From the NCBI GenBank assembly GCA_017649325.1, contig JAGCHA010000099.1, positions 1-46,891 on the forward strand: 46,891 nucleotides of DNA. Direction: 5' to 3'. Below are positions 1 to 7,787 of this stretch, one piece after another. A program made the translations under genes and the position numbers. The stretch is from Ruminococcus sp. Its GTDB lineage: Bacteria > Bacillota > Clostridia > Oscillospirales > Ruminococcaceae. The notes beneath the pieces are model-generated. The model was not told where the DNA came from, did not search any database, and saw only the letters and a program-made list of their open reading frames with translations. Every line of letters starts with the position of its first letter. Positions within the stretch are counted from its first letter, which is position 1.

Positions 1-1221
1 CTCCGCATCGACCAGCGCCGTATCCTCTTCAAGAGATGTATGGACATGAACGACCGCGCTCTCCGCAATATTGTTGTCGGTCTCGGCGGAAAGGCTAACG
101 GTGTTCCTCGCGAGGACGGTTTCAACATCACCGTTGCGTCTGAGATAATGGCTATTCTCTGCCTTGCGACCGACCTCGGCGACCTCAAGGAGCGCCTCGG
201 CAATATACTCGTTGCATATGACCTCGACGGTCAGCCCGTATTTGCAAATCAGCTCGGCTGCACGGGTGCTATGACCGCTCTGCTCAAGGACGCGCTCAAG
301 CCCAATCTTGTGCAGACTCTCGAGAATACTCCCGCTTTCATACATGGCGGTCCTTTCGCAAATATCGCGCACGGCTGTAACTCCATACGCGCTACAAAAC
401 TTGCACTCAAACTCGGTGAATACTGCATCACCGAGGCGGGTTTCGGCTCTGACCTCGGCGCCGAGAAGTTCTTCGACATCAAGTGCCGCTACGGCGGTCT
501 GACTCCTGCGTGCGTTGTACTCGTGGCGACTATTCGTGCGCTCAAATACAACGGCAGAGTTCCCAAGACGGAGCTCGCAAAGGAGAATATGTGGGCTCTC
601 GAAAAGGGTATCGTCAACCTCCAGACTCACATCGAAAATATGCATAAATTCCATGTTCCCGTTGTTGTCGCTATTAACCGCTTCGAGAGCGACACCGAGA
701 AGGAGATCGACTTCGTGAAGAAATTCTGCGCTGATATGGGTGTTGAAGTTTCCATGTGCGAGGTGTTCGCGAAGGGCGGAGACGGCGGTAAAGACCTTGC
801 GAACAAGGTCTGCGAGACTATCGAGCTCACGCAGGGCAGCGACGAGAGGTTCCGTCCGCTCTATGCCAAGGAACTCTCCATAAAGGACAAGATCGAGAAG
901 CTCGCTCGTGAGATATACCGCGCTGACGGTGTTACCTACACCGCCGCCGCCGACAAGGCTATCAAGGAGATAGAGTCTATCGGCTTCCGCGACCTGCCTA
1001 TCTGTGTCGCTAAAACGCAGTATTCACTGTCGGACAATCCTGCCCTCCTCGGCAAGCCGAAGGGATTCAATATCACCGTACGCGATGCAAGAGTGTCCGC
1101 GGGTGCGGGCTTCGTTGTCATCTATACGGGCGATATCCTCACTATGCCGGGTCTGCCGAAGGCTCCGTCGGCTCTCAATATCGACTGCGATGTGAACGGC
1201 AATATTACGGGTCTTTTCTGA
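1..1221 (+). CDS. fhs: Formate--tetrahydrofolate ligase, C-terminal part (5' end outside window)
   Basis: ATP-dependent ligation of formate to tetrahydrofolate, giving 10-formyl-THF for one-carbon metabolism and purine synthesis in the cytoplasm. The reading frame is open from base 1 (LRIDQRR...), so the gene starts upstream; the first Met in the window at 40 is internal. About 406 of the family's usual ~555 residues are present. Family-typical stretches seen include a [12 protein letters not shown] segment, [25 protein letters not shown] and, near the end, [12 protein letters not shown] followed by [10 protein letters not shown]. The stop at 1219-1221 is one base before the tsaE start, so the two are probably co-transcribed. 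Identification is by recognised family sequence and is secure; only the N-terminal nucleotide-binding part is missing from view. Confidence 0.96.
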   Translation, partial: LRIDQRRILFKRCMDMNDRALRNIVVGLGGKANGVPREDGFNITVASEIMAILCLATDLGDLKERLGNILVAYDLDGQPVFANQLGCTGAMTALLKDALKPNLVQTLENTPAFIHGGPFANIAHGCNSIRATKLALKLGEYCITEAGFGSDLGAEKFFDIKCRYGGLTPACVVLVATIRALKYNGRVPKTELAKENMWALEKGIVNLQTHIENMHKFHVPVVVAINRFESDTEKEIDFVKKFCADMGVEVSMCEVFAKGGDGGKDLANKVCETIELTQGSDERFRPLYAKELSIKDKIEKLAREIYRADGVTYTAAADKAIKEIESIGFRDLPICVAKTQYSLSDNPALLGKPKGFNITVRDARVSAGAGFVVIYTGDILTMPGLPKAPSALNIDCDVNGNITGLF

Positions 1222-1222
1222 T

Positions 1223-1663
1223 ATGAAAATAATCACTCATTCTCCTGCGGAGACCATTGAAGCTGCAAAGAAGCTCGGCTCGCTGCTCCGTGCGGGCGAC
1301 ATGATCGCATACAAGGGCGGTCTCGGCGCGGGAAAGACTACCTTCACGCGCGGACTTGCGATCGGGCTCGGGCTCGGCGACAATGTCAGCTCGCCGACTT
1401 TCGCACTCGTCAATGAGTACCGAGGACGCGATATCACACTTTACCACTTCGATATGTACCGCATCAATACCGAGGAAGGGCTCGAATCTACGGGCTTTTA
1501 CGATTACGACTTTGATAATAATGTGGCAGCGGTGGAGTGGTCTGAGAATATCGCTGATTTCCTGCCAAAGGATACTATTTATATTACGATTGATACTCTC
1601 GGTGACAACGACCGGGAAATCACGATTGAGGACGGTGGACGCTTTGCTTCTGCTTGGAATTGA
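1223..1663 (+). CDS. tsaE: tRNA threonylcarbamoyladenosine biosynthesis ATPase TsaE
   Basis: P-loop ATPase that works with TsaB and TsaD in making the t6A37 modification of ANN-decoding tRNAs. A 146-residue protein, the usual family length, with a Walker A motif GGLGAGKT at about residues 32-39 followed by TFTRGLA, then SSPTFALVNEY and the Y-H-F-D-M-Y-R segment around residue 75, and a VEWSE motif typical of YjeE/TsaE. It starts one base after the fhs stop and overlaps the start of tsaB by about 20 bases, indicating translational coupling. TsaD is not in the window. Confidence 0.95.
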   Translation: MKIITHSPAETIEAAKKLGSLLRAGDMIAYKGGLGAGKTTFTRGLAIGLGLGDNVSSPTFALVNEYRGRDITLYHFDMYRINTEEGLESTGFYDYDFDNNVAAVEWSENIADFLPKDTIYITIDTLGDNDREITIEDGGRFASAWN

Positions 1664-2342
1664 TACTTCGGGTAAGACGGCTTCCGCCGCGCTGTTTGAC
1701 TCCGACAGCGAGGTTTTCCTCGCGGAGTCGACTCTGTATACTCAGAAAACGCACTCGCAGGTCATTATGCCTATGGTAAAAGAGATCCTCGCTCAGACGG
1801 GCAAGTCGGTCTCGGATGTGGATGCTGTCGCTGTCGCGGACGGTCCCGGAAGCTACACGGGGCTGAGAATTGGCGTTGCGGCGGTGAAGGCTATGGGCTT
1901 TGCGCTCGGCTGCAAGTGCTGCGGAGTCTCTACACTGGAGGCTCTCGCGTATAATAATATCGCTTTCAAGGGCACTGTCTGCTCTCTGATGAAGGCGAGG
2001 GGAGACCTCGTCTATACCTGCTCGTACAAGAGTGACGGCTATGCGCTCGATGCTCTCTGCGATGAGCAGATAATAAGCCGCGATGAGCTCGCGCAATTCC
2101 TCGCTTTCAACGGGACTGAGGCTCTGCTCTGCGGTGACGGTGCGGCGGATTTCTTTACGGACTACCGCTCACCTATGCTGATAATAGCGCCGCCTATGGG
2201 ACGGCTGCAAAATGCCTGCGGGGTCTGCCTCGCGGCGATGTCAAAGGAGTTTGTTTCTGCCGACGAGCTCGAAGTCTCGTACCTGCAAAAGGTGAAGGCT
2301 GAGAAAGATCTGCAGGATAAACTCGCAAAACAGGAGGGATAA
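1644..2342 (+). CDS. tsaB: tRNA threonylcarbamoyladenosine biosynthesis protein TsaB
   Basis: Partner and scaffold of TsaD in t6A synthesis; an inactive-looking ASKHA-fold protein. The body matches TsaB: LLGIDTSGKTAS at the N terminus and the diagnostic GPGSYTGLRIGVAA segment about 65 residues in. The frame is open far upstream to 1356, but the homologous part begins only here. The best start is TTG at 1644, with a GGTGG stretch at 1634-1638 and GAGGA at 1628-1632; GTG at 1635 is an alternative. Either start lies inside the end of tsaE, so the two genes overlap by about 20-30 bases. About 232 residues, normal for the family. The three-base gap to rpiB supports one operon. Confidence 0.9.
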   Translation: MLLLGIDTSGKTASAALFDSDSEVFLAESTLYTQKTHSQVIMPMVKEILAQTGKSVSDVDAVAVADGPGSYTGLRIGVAAVKAMGFALGCKCCGVSTLEALAYNNIAFKGTVCSLMKARGDLVYTCSYKSDGYALDALCDEQIISRDELAQFLAFNGTEALLCGDGAADFFTDYRSPMLIIAPPMGRLQNACGVCLAAMSKEFVSADELEVSYLQKVKAEKDLQDKLAKQEG

Positions 2343-2344
2343 TC

Positions 2345-2782
2345 ATGATAGCTATCGGCTGTGATCACGCCGGCGTGGAGCTGAAAAAGGATGTCATCAA
2401 GTATCTGACGGAAAAGGGCTTTGAGCTGAAAGATATGGGTACTGACGGAGAGCCCTGTGACTACCCGAATATGGCTAAGACCGTTTGCGGTCTGGTTACA
2501 TCGGGGGAGTGTGAAAAAGGTATACTCATCTGCGGTACGGGTATCGGTATGTCCATTGCCGCAAATAAAATAAAGGGTATCAGGGCGGCTGTGTGCTCGG
2601 ATAGCTTCTCGACCAAGTTCACCCGTCTGCATAATGACAGTAATGTTATGTGCATGGGCGCACGTGTGCTCGGAAGCGGGCTTGCCTGCGAACTTGCCGA
2701 GATATTCGTCGCTACCGGCTTTGAGGGCGGTCGGCATCAACGTCGCATCGACCTCATAACTGAAATCGAAAACAATTATTAA
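2345..2782 (+). CDS. rpiB: Ribose-5-phosphate isomerase B
   Basis: Interconverts ribose 5-phosphate and ribulose 5-phosphate in the pentose phosphate pathway. 145 residues, the normal LacAB/RpiB size. The N terminus carries IGCDHAG at residues 4-10, and the catalytic-cysteine segment ILICGTGIGMS places Cys at residue 63; the conserved N-K-I-x-G-I-R-A-A follows, then a late HxxRI motif (HQRRID). The start ATG is three bases after the tsaB stop with an AGGAGG site just upstream. It lies 12 bases before upp. It may supply ribose 5-phosphate for PRPP used by Upp. An allose-6-phosphate isomerase role cannot be excluded from sequence. Confidence 0.93.
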   Translation: MIAIGCDHAGVELKKDVIKYLTEKGFELKDMGTDGEPCDYPNMAKTVCGLVTSGECEKGILICGTGIGMSIAANKIKGIRAAVCSDSFSTKFTRLHNDSNVMCMGARVLGSGLACELAEIFVATGFEGGRHQRRIDLITEIENNY

Positions 2783-2794
2783 GGAGGCTTTACT

Positions 2795-3421
2795 ATGGCT
2801 TTACATATTATAGATCACCCGCTCGTTCAGCATAAGATATCTCTGCTGAGAGATAAAAACACTGGTACTAAGGAGTTCCGTGAGCTCGTTTCCGAGATCG
2901 CTATGTTCATCGGCTATGAGGCTACGCGCGACCTTCCTTTGAAGGAGATTGAGCTTGAGACTCCTATCGCTGTTGCGAAAACTAAGGTTATCTCAGGCAA
3001 AAAGTTAGCTGTCGTTCCGATTCTCCGCGCGGGTCTCGGTATGGTAGACGGTGTGACTTCTCTCGTTCCTGCCGCTAAGATTGGTCATATCGGTATTTTC
3101 CGCGACCCCGGTACTCATGACGCTGTAATGTATTACTGCAAGATGCCCGAGGATATCAATGAGCGCGAGGTCATCGTTGTTGATCCGATGCTCGCTACCG
3201 GTAATTCCGCTACAACGGCTATTACTGAGATAAAAAAACTCGGTGTCAATAACATTAAATATATGTGTATCATTGCTTCTCCTGAGGGTGCGGAGGCTGT
3301 TCAGAAAGCTCATCCCGATGTTGATATCTATGCAGGTGTTATTGACAAAGGTCTTAATGAGGATAAGTACATCGTTCCAGGTGTTGGTGACGCAGGCGAC
3401 CGTATCTTCGGTACTAAATAA
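2795..3421 (+). CDS. upp: Uracil phosphoribosyltransferase
   Basis: Salvage enzyme converting uracil and PRPP to UMP. 208 residues, the family's usual length. The PRPP-binding loop reads [12 protein letters not shown] near residue 130, and the uracil-site C terminus reads [14 protein letters not shown], both diagnostic of Upp. A GGAGG site sits about 10 bases before the ATG. It is the last gene of the fhs-tsaE-tsaB-rpiB-upp run, followed directly by a strong terminator hairpin. Confidence 0.97.
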   Translation: MALHIIDHPLVQHKISLLRDKNTGTKEFRELVSEIAMFIGYEATRDLPLKEIELETPIAVAKTKVISGKKLAVVPILRAGLGMVDGVTSLVPAAKIGHIGIFRDPGTHDAVMYYCKMPEDINEREVIVVDPMLATGNSATTAITEIKKLGVNNIKYMCIIASPEGAEAVQKAHPDVDIYAGVIDKGLNEDKYIVPGVGDAGDRIFGTK

Positions 3422-3457
3422 AATAAGGCTGACCTTTACGGTCAGCCTTATTTTTTA
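3422..3457. terminator. Bidirectional intrinsic terminator between upp and the oxidoreductase gene
   Basis: A 13-bp perfect stem (arms 3422-3434 and 3440-3452) with a 5-base TTTAC loop runs into a T-run at 3451-3456. The left arm begins with an A-run, so the hairpin could also stop transcripts coming from the minus-strand gene whose stop codon overlaps its edge. Confidence 0.9.
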
Positions 3458-4435
3458 TTCCTGTGGGAACTTTAATCCCCATTTGCTGCGCAGGAAGTCC
3501 ATTATCTCCATAACTTCAAGAGTGCCTTGGTGCGGGATCAGTGAGCTGTCGGTCAGTCCCGAGCTTAGGCAGCGATGTACCTCTTCTATCTCATACTCGT
3601 AGCCGTTCACACGGGCAGGGGCGTTGTACTGTTCAACAAGTCTGCGCTCCTTATCATAAAGCGATATCGTGTCTGTACAGAAGAAGCAGTCGTCGAATAC
3701 GATGCTACCCTCAGTTCCCGAAATAACAGCGTTATTGCGCAGTCCTATCTCGAAGCCTGATTCGATAGAGGCGAATACTCCGTCTTTATATCGGAGTATG
3801 AGCGAATCGCTGACGTCAACTCCGCCGCTGAGATTCGCGGCACTTTGTATTTCGTCAGGCTTGCCGAGAAGGTCGTGAATGAGGGTGAGGGGGTAAACAG
3901 TCACGTCAAGAAGAGCTCCGCCGCCGCAGTCCGCACGGAAGAGGCGATCTTCCGAATTATATGGGACGAAATTACTGAAATCTGCCTTGATGTATCGAAT
4001 ATCACCTATTTTTCCGCTGCCGAGCCATTCCTTCATTTTAAGGTGGGTCGGGCGGCACTTCATCCACATCGCTTCGCAGAAGAACAGTTTCTTTTTGTCC
4101 GCAAGGGCGAGTATATCGCGGAGCTGTACTGCATTTAGTGTCACGGATTTTTCGCAGAATACGTTTCTGCCACTGTTTAGTGCGGAAATACAATTGTCGT
4201 AGTGTGATGCCATTGGCGTGGCTATGTAAACGATGTCGATATTATTGTCGGAAAGAAGCGCGTCGTAGCTCCCGTATGAGTGTTTAAAGCCGTATTCCTG
4301 TGCAAAATCGGTCGCTTTTTCGGCGTTCCGTGAACCGACTGCGTATAATTCAGCATCGGGTACGGCTGCAAGTGCAGTCACGAAGGCACGGGCGATACGT
4401 CCTGTTCCGATGATGCCCCATTTTATCTTATCCAT
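3455..4435 (-). CDS. Gfo/Idh/MocA-family oxidoreductase
   Basis: NAD(P)-dependent dehydrogenase of the glucose-fructose oxidoreductase/inositol dehydrogenase/MocA family. 326 residues from the ATG at 4435, chosen because GAGGTG lies just upstream and because the Rossmann fold begins immediately (WGIIGTGRIA, residues 6-15); the longer frame to 4468 adds residues without homology. The E-K segment of the active site is FCEKSVTLN rather than the common EKPxA. The C-terminal half contains the family's beta-sheet domain (GGALLDVTVYP). Substrate is unknown; sugars, inositols and dihydrodiols are all family substrates. It stands alone and converges with upp. Confidence 0.85.
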   Translation of the reverse strand: MDKIKWGIIGTGRIARAFVTALAAVPDAELYAVGSRNAEKATDFAQEYGFKHSYGSYDALLSDNNIDIVYIATPMASHYDNCISALNSGRNVFCEKSVTLNAVQLRDILALADKKKLFFCEAMWMKCRPTHLKMKEWLGSGKIGDIRYIKADFSNFVPYNSEDRLFRADCGGGALLDVTVYPLTLIHDLLGKPDEIQSAANLSGGVDVSDSLILRYKDGVFASIESGFEIGLRNNAVISGTEGSIVFDDCFFCTDTISLYDKERRLVEQYNAPARVNGYEYEIEEVHRCLSSGLTDSSLIPHQGTLEVMEIMDFLRSKWGLKFPQE

Positions 4436-4588
4436 ATTACACCTCGAGTAATTATTAAATTGTAACAAAGCGACTCCAAAACAGAAGCCCTATTCGATGT
4501 AAAAATTATATACTATGCCAGTCTGTTTGTCAATAGTGTGATTATAAGACATAAAAAACTGTCAAAATGCACAATACAGTGCCCCTTG

Positions 4589-4608
4589 ATTTGTCCGTAC
4601 ACACAAAT
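4589..4608. promoter_or_regulatory. Candidate AraR operator upstream of araR
   Basis: The inverted repeat ATTTGT-N8-ACAAAT spans these bases. Its first 12 bases match 11 of 12 positions of the Bacillus-type AraR box ATTTGTACGTAC. A second inverted repeat, ACAAA-N8-TTTGT at 4637-4654, lies inside the araR promoter spacer. Together they suggest autoregulation, as known for AraR in Bacillus (inference). Confidence 0.55.
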
Positions 4609-4633
4609 TTTTAAGACAATTCTTAAAGTTGTA

Positions 4634-4662
4634 TTTACAAAGTCTGAAATTTGTGTTATCAT
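4634..4662 (+). promoter_or_regulatory. Promoter of araR
   Basis: TTTACA (4634-4639) and TATCAT (4657-4662) are separated by 17 bases. Transcription would start near 4669, about 33 bases before the araR ATG. The rest of the 4436-4701 intergenic region is AT-rich and holds only the operator-like repeats; no further gene is seen. Confidence 0.65.
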
Positions 4663-4701
4663 AAAGAAAAACCGAGATGTTTTCGGGTGGAGGAGGATTC
4701 G

Positions 4702-5784
4702 ATGGAAGATTATAAGTATTTGAATATCGTTGAGTGGGCTAAGGATTACATCGCTTCAAACGGATTGAAGCCGAAAGATCGCTTTCTCACTGAAAAGGAA
4801 CTCTGCGAGATACACGGAGTGAGCAGACAGACTGTCAGACAAGCTCTCATGTGTCTCGAAAACGAGAACGTTATCAGCCGTGTCAGAGGCAGCGGTGCTT
4901 TCGTGTCCGCAGGCTCCGCGCAGCCGGATCTGCCTTCGCAGGTGAAAAATATCGGTGTTATCTCTACATATTTTACTGATTATATCTTTCCTCAGATAGT
5001 TACGGGCATTGAAAGCGTTCTCAATGATTCGGGCTATTCTATGCAGCTTGCAATTACTCATAATAAGGTGTCGGAGGAACAGCAGGCTCTTCAGAGCATG
5101 ATATCAAGCGGCGTACAGGGGCTTATTATCGAGCCGTCAAAGAGCGCTCTGCCTAATCCGAATATGGAGCTCTACGACGAGCTCCGCAGAAAGAATATCC
5201 CCGTCGTGTTCTTTAATGCGAAATATCCGTGGTCGAGTTACCCGTGTGTGTCGATAGACGATGAAGCCGCAGGCAGACTGGCTGCGGATTACGCGTTCGG
5301 TTGCGGTCACAGAAGAGTGGCGGGCATCTTCGCTCTTGATGATATTCAGGGACACAAGAGATACAGCGGATTTACCAAGAGCTGCATTGCTCACGGACTC
5401 AGAAACGCAGAGGAGAACGTCCTCTGGTTCGCGACTTCCGATAAAAACTCGGTATTCACTTCGGGCGAGAACAATCTGCTCGTGTTGCTTAGCGAGACTA
5501 CCGCTGTTGTGTGCTACAATGACAATATCGCTGTAAAGCTCCTCCAGTTCTGCAAGGAGCATGACATCAGTGTTCCCGATGAGATATCCGTTGTCGGTAT
5601 CGATGATTCAAAGTATGCTTCGATATGTGATGTTCCGCTCACTACGGTCGCTCATCCCAAGCGCAGACTCGGCGAGGCTGTTGCGGAAAAGCTCATTGAC
5701 CTTATCTGCTCGCCCTCAGCTGACAATAACGACATCATTTTCACACCAGAATTAAAGATTCGTGACTCGGTTAAGAAACTTTGA
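4702..5784 (+). CDS. araR: Arabinose operon repressor AraR (GntR DNA-binding domain, LacI-type ligand domain)
   Basis: Transcriptional repressor that releases DNA on binding L-arabinose. 360 residues, close to Bacillus AraR. Residues 1-70 form a GntR winged helix-turn-helix (LTEKELCEIHGVSRQTVRQAL, then ISRVRGSGAFV); from about residue 78 (NIGVISTYF) onward is a periplasmic-binding-protein-like LacI/GalR domain with VVGIDDSKYA near the end. The ATG at 4702 is preceded by GGAGGAGG; an in-frame ATG at 4651 lies inside the promoter and is rejected. It sits next to an arabinose operon with AraR-like boxes, which supports the name. Followed after 40 bases by an AraC-type regulator, probably co-transcribed. 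Confidence 0.9.
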   Translation: MEDYKYLNIVEWAKDYIASNGLKPKDRFLTEKELCEIHGVSRQTVRQALMCLENENVISRVRGSGAFVSAGSAQPDLPSQVKNIGVISTYFTDYIFPQIVTGIESVLNDSGYSMQLAITHNKVSEEQQALQSMISSGVQGLIIEPSKSALPNPNMELYDELRRKNIPVVFFNAKYPWSSYPCVSIDDEAAGRLAADYAFGCGHRRVAGIFALDDIQGHKRYSGFTKSCIAHGLRNAEENVLWFATSDKNSVFTSGENNLLVLLSETTAVVCYNDNIAVKLLQFCKEHDISVPDEISVVGIDDSKYASICDVPLTTVAHPKRRLGEAVAEKLIDLICSPSADNNDIIFTPELKIRDSVKKL

Positions 5785-5824
5785 TTTTTGACGTTTGCGC
5801 TGAACGGCATGATCGTGTGGGGTA

Positions 5825-6523
5825 ATGGATATGAAAGATAAAAGTGATATGATGCAGGACGTCAAGCGCGTTGACATCAGAAAGGTCGAAGACCTTTTGC
5901 AGAGCGGAAAGCTCGAGGACTGCACCGATAAGCTCGACTCCATACTTGAAGAGGTAGATTTCTCAAGCATCGGTTCGCTCGTGATACGTTTGTATGTCTG
6001 CATGGACATATATGTCGCAGCTCATTCCTTCGCTGAGAAGATCGGCGTAAGCAATGAAGCTTTCTGCGAACGTTTCGGTATCGCTGATGACATTGGCTCT
6101 AAACTGATGGATACAGAAGATACTGTCGAATTCCTTCGTAAGATGATATACGACTGCATAATGTGGCGTATCGGTTCTGCCAAGGAGAGCGGTAAAAGTA
6201 TCGTCTCCAAGGCACGTGACTACATTGATATGAACTATATGAATGATGAGCTCTCGCTCCTCGTGGTCGCTGAGGCTGTCGGTCTCAGTCCGTCGTATCT
6301 TAGTACGCAGTTCAAGAAAAAGTACGGGCAGAACCTCTCTGAGTATATAGCTGCCGCTCGCATTGCACACGCAAGAGAGCTGCTGTGCTGTACGTCGAAG
6401 ATGATATATGAAGTTGCCTATGATGTGGGCTTCAGAGATTATCGGTATTTCAGTCAAATATTTAAAAAGTATACAGGGCAGACGCCCAGACAGTTCCAGA
6501 CGAACGCAAATGTCTGTCCGTGA
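5825..6523 (+). CDS. AraC-family transcriptional regulator
   Basis: DNA-binding regulator of 232 residues. The C-terminal ~100 residues carry two AraC helix-turn-helix units (LSLLVVAEAVGLSPSYLS and the second ending VGFRDYRYFSQIFKKYTG), closed by the family-typical TPRQF. The N-terminal ~130 residues are helical and match no sugar-binding cupin or receiver domain that I recognise. The ATG at 5831 may be the true start, because the only ribosome-site-like stretch (GTGGGG, 5817-5822) is better spaced for it than for 5825. Lying between araR and the transporter promoter, it is a likely second regulator of the arabinose genes, perhaps an activator; this is inference from position. Confidence 0.8.
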   Translation: MDMKDKSDMMQDVKRVDIRKVEDLLQSGKLEDCTDKLDSILEEVDFSSIGSLVIRLYVCMDIYVAAHSFAEKIGVSNEAFCERFGIADDIGSKLMDTEDTVEFLRKMIYDCIMWRIGSAKESGKSIVSKARDYIDMNYMNDELSLLVVAEAVGLSPSYLSTQFKKKYGQNLSEYIAAARIAHARELLCCTSKMIYEVAYDVGFRDYRYFSQIFKKYTGQTPRQFQTNANVCP

Positions 6524-6543
6524 TTTATACAAATTATTACATT

Positions 6544-6578
6544 CTAAAAATAATAAACATTTTGTGCATTATTTTTAG
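6544..6578. repeat. Perfect AT-rich inverted repeat upstream of the arabinose promoter
   Basis: Eleven-base perfect arms (6544-6554 and 6568-6578, CTAAAAATAAT and its complement) enclose 13 bases. It lies just after the AraC-type gene and just before the promoter. It could be a weak terminator for the regulator transcript or a protein-binding site; the sequence does not decide. Confidence 0.5.
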
Positions 6579-6607
6579 TATCAATGTATGTACAAATTGG
6601 TTATAAT
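6579..6607 (+). promoter_or_regulatory. Promoter of the arabinose transport and catabolism operon
   Basis: A perfect -10 TATAAT at 6602-6607 has a poor -35 (TATCAA, 6579-6584) at 17 bases. A weak -35 fits a promoter needing an activator, and the neighbouring AraC-type gene is a candidate. The start point would be about 6614. Confidence 0.7.
6582..6597. promoter_or_regulatory. AraR-like operator 1
   Basis: The segment TGTATGTACAAAT (6585-6597) matches 12 of 13 positions of the corresponding part of the Bacillus AraR box. It overlaps the -35 and spacer region, so bound repressor would block RNA polymerase. Confidence 0.7.
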
Positions 6608-6619
6608 GTAAGTACAAGT
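6604..6619. promoter_or_regulatory. AraR-like operator 2
   Basis: TGTAAGTACAAGT (6607-6619) matches 11 of 13 positions of the AraR box and begins inside the -10 element. It lies 22 bp from operator 1, about two helical turns, so both can be bound on one face of the DNA. Confidence 0.65.
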
Positions 6620-6637
6620 TAACGATATGAACGTTAA
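6619..6637. promoter_or_regulatory. Inverted repeat at the arabinose operon start point
   Basis: Perfect TTAACG-N7-CGTTAA immediately downstream of AraR-like box 2, overlapping the expected +5 to +23 of the transcript. It differs from the AraR box, so another regulator may bind here. Confidence 0.45.
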
Positions 6638-6669
6638 TAAATAAAAAAACGAGATGGAGGAATGTTATT

Positions 6670-7665
6670 ATGAAAATCAAAAAGGTTCTTGCAATGGCTA
6701 CAAGTATGCTCCTTTGTGGCGCTGTTTTCGCAGGCTGTGGTTCTGAGGGCGGCTCATCGTCTTCCAAGGAGACAAAGAAGGGCGATAAGCTCATTTCTGT
6801 CGGTATCATTAACAACGACCCTAATGAGTCGGGATACCGTACCGCAAACGTAAACGACCTCAAGGCTACTTTCACCAAGGAAAACGGCTATGACGCCAAG
6901 TTCGCTTACAGCCTTAAAAATGAAGAGCAGATCAACTACGCTCAGAAGTTCATTCAGGATGAGGTAGATTACCTCCTTCTCTCCGCTGCTGATACAGCCG
7001 GCTGGGATTCAGTTCTCAAGGACGCTAAGGACGCAGGCGTAAGAGTTATCCTCTTCGACCGTACTATTGATGCTGATGAGAGCCTTTATGAAGCTTCTGT
7101 TGTTTCCGATATGGACAAGGAAGGTGAGCAGGCTGTTGAGTGGCTCAAGAATCAGAAACTCACAAGTTATGATATCGTTCACCTTCAGGGTGTTATGGGC
7201 TCTGCTGCTCAGGAGGGACGTTCCGGCGCTCTCACAAAGACTGCTGATGAACTCAAGTGGAACATCGTTGCCGAGCAGACCGCTGAGTGGAGTTCGGAAA
7301 AGGCTCAGCAGATAGTTCAGTCTGTTATCGATGCTGACAAGAAGTTCAACGTTATCTACGCTGAGAACGACGATATGGCTAAGGGCGCTGTTGCTGCTCT
7401 CGATAAGGCTAATATCTCCCATGGCGTTGGCAAGGATGTTGTTGTTATCGGCTTCGACTGCAATAAGTGGGCTCTCGAGGAACTCAAGGCCGGCAACTGG
7501 AACTACGATGGTCAGTGCAACCCCTTCCAGTCTTCTTACATAGTTGACATCATTGAAAAGCTCGAAAACGGCGAGACTCTCTCTCAGAAGACTATTATCA
7601 TGGACGAGAAGGGCTTCGATGCTACTACTATCACTGACGCTGACGTTGAACAGTACGGTATCTGA
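6670..7665 (+). CDS. Sugar ABC transporter substrate-binding lipoprotein (YtfQ type)
   Basis: Extracellular, membrane-anchored binding protein delivering a pentose to the importer encoded by the next three genes. 331 residues; residues 1-22 are a lipoprotein signal with lipobox FAGC (Cys23 lipidated), followed by a Ser/Gly/Lys linker. The mature part is a periplasmic-binding protein type I fold (LISVGIINNDPNESGYRT, VRVILFDRTIDAD, IYAENDDMAKGA), closest to YtfQ-like proteins of the CUT2 class. Preceded by GGAGG and by the AraR-controlled promoter. The order binding protein-ATPase-permease-permease is that of E. coli YtfQRT-YjfF (galactofuranose) and of the arabinose importer AraUVWZ of Shewanella; given araA/araD downstream, L-arabinose is the likely ligand. 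Confidence 0.88.
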   Translation: MKIKKVLAMATSMLLCGAVFAGCGSEGGSSSSKETKKGDKLISVGIINNDPNESGYRTANVNDLKATFTKENGYDAKFAYSLKNEEQINYAQKFIQDEVDYLLLSAADTAGWDSVLKDAKDAGVRVILFDRTIDADESLYEASVVSDMDKEGEQAVEWLKNQKLTSYDIVHLQGVMGSAAQEGRSGALTKTADELKWNIVAEQTAEWSSEKAQQIVQSVIDADKKFNVIYAENDDMAKGAVAALDKANISHGVGKDVVVIGFDCNKWALEELKAGNWNYDGQCNPFQSSYIVDIIEKLENGETLSQKTIIMDEKGFDATTITDADVEQYGI

Positions 7666-7693
7666 TAACACAGGACATTGAATAACTAAATAA

Positions 7694-7732
7694 GTGCGGT
7701 GACACGTTTGGATTTGTCAATTGTCACCGCAC
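7694..7732 (+). promoter_or_regulatory. Intercistronic stem-loop after the binding-protein gene
   Basis: Eleven-base-pair GC-rich stem (7694-7704 with 7722-7732) without an immediate T-run. Such hairpins after binding-protein genes commonly protect the upstream mRNA or partly terminate, so the binding protein is made in excess over the membrane parts (known pattern; not shown here). Confidence 0.6.
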
Positions 7733-7787
7733 TAATTTTAAAAGTTTTTTCGCTTATTTTGGCGAATTTTACTTAGGAGGAAAGGCA

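Noticed and set aside
1356..1643. Open frame extending tsaB upstream by about 96 codons
   Set aside because: It runs through tsaE in another frame, and residues upstream of about 1635 show no TsaB similarity.
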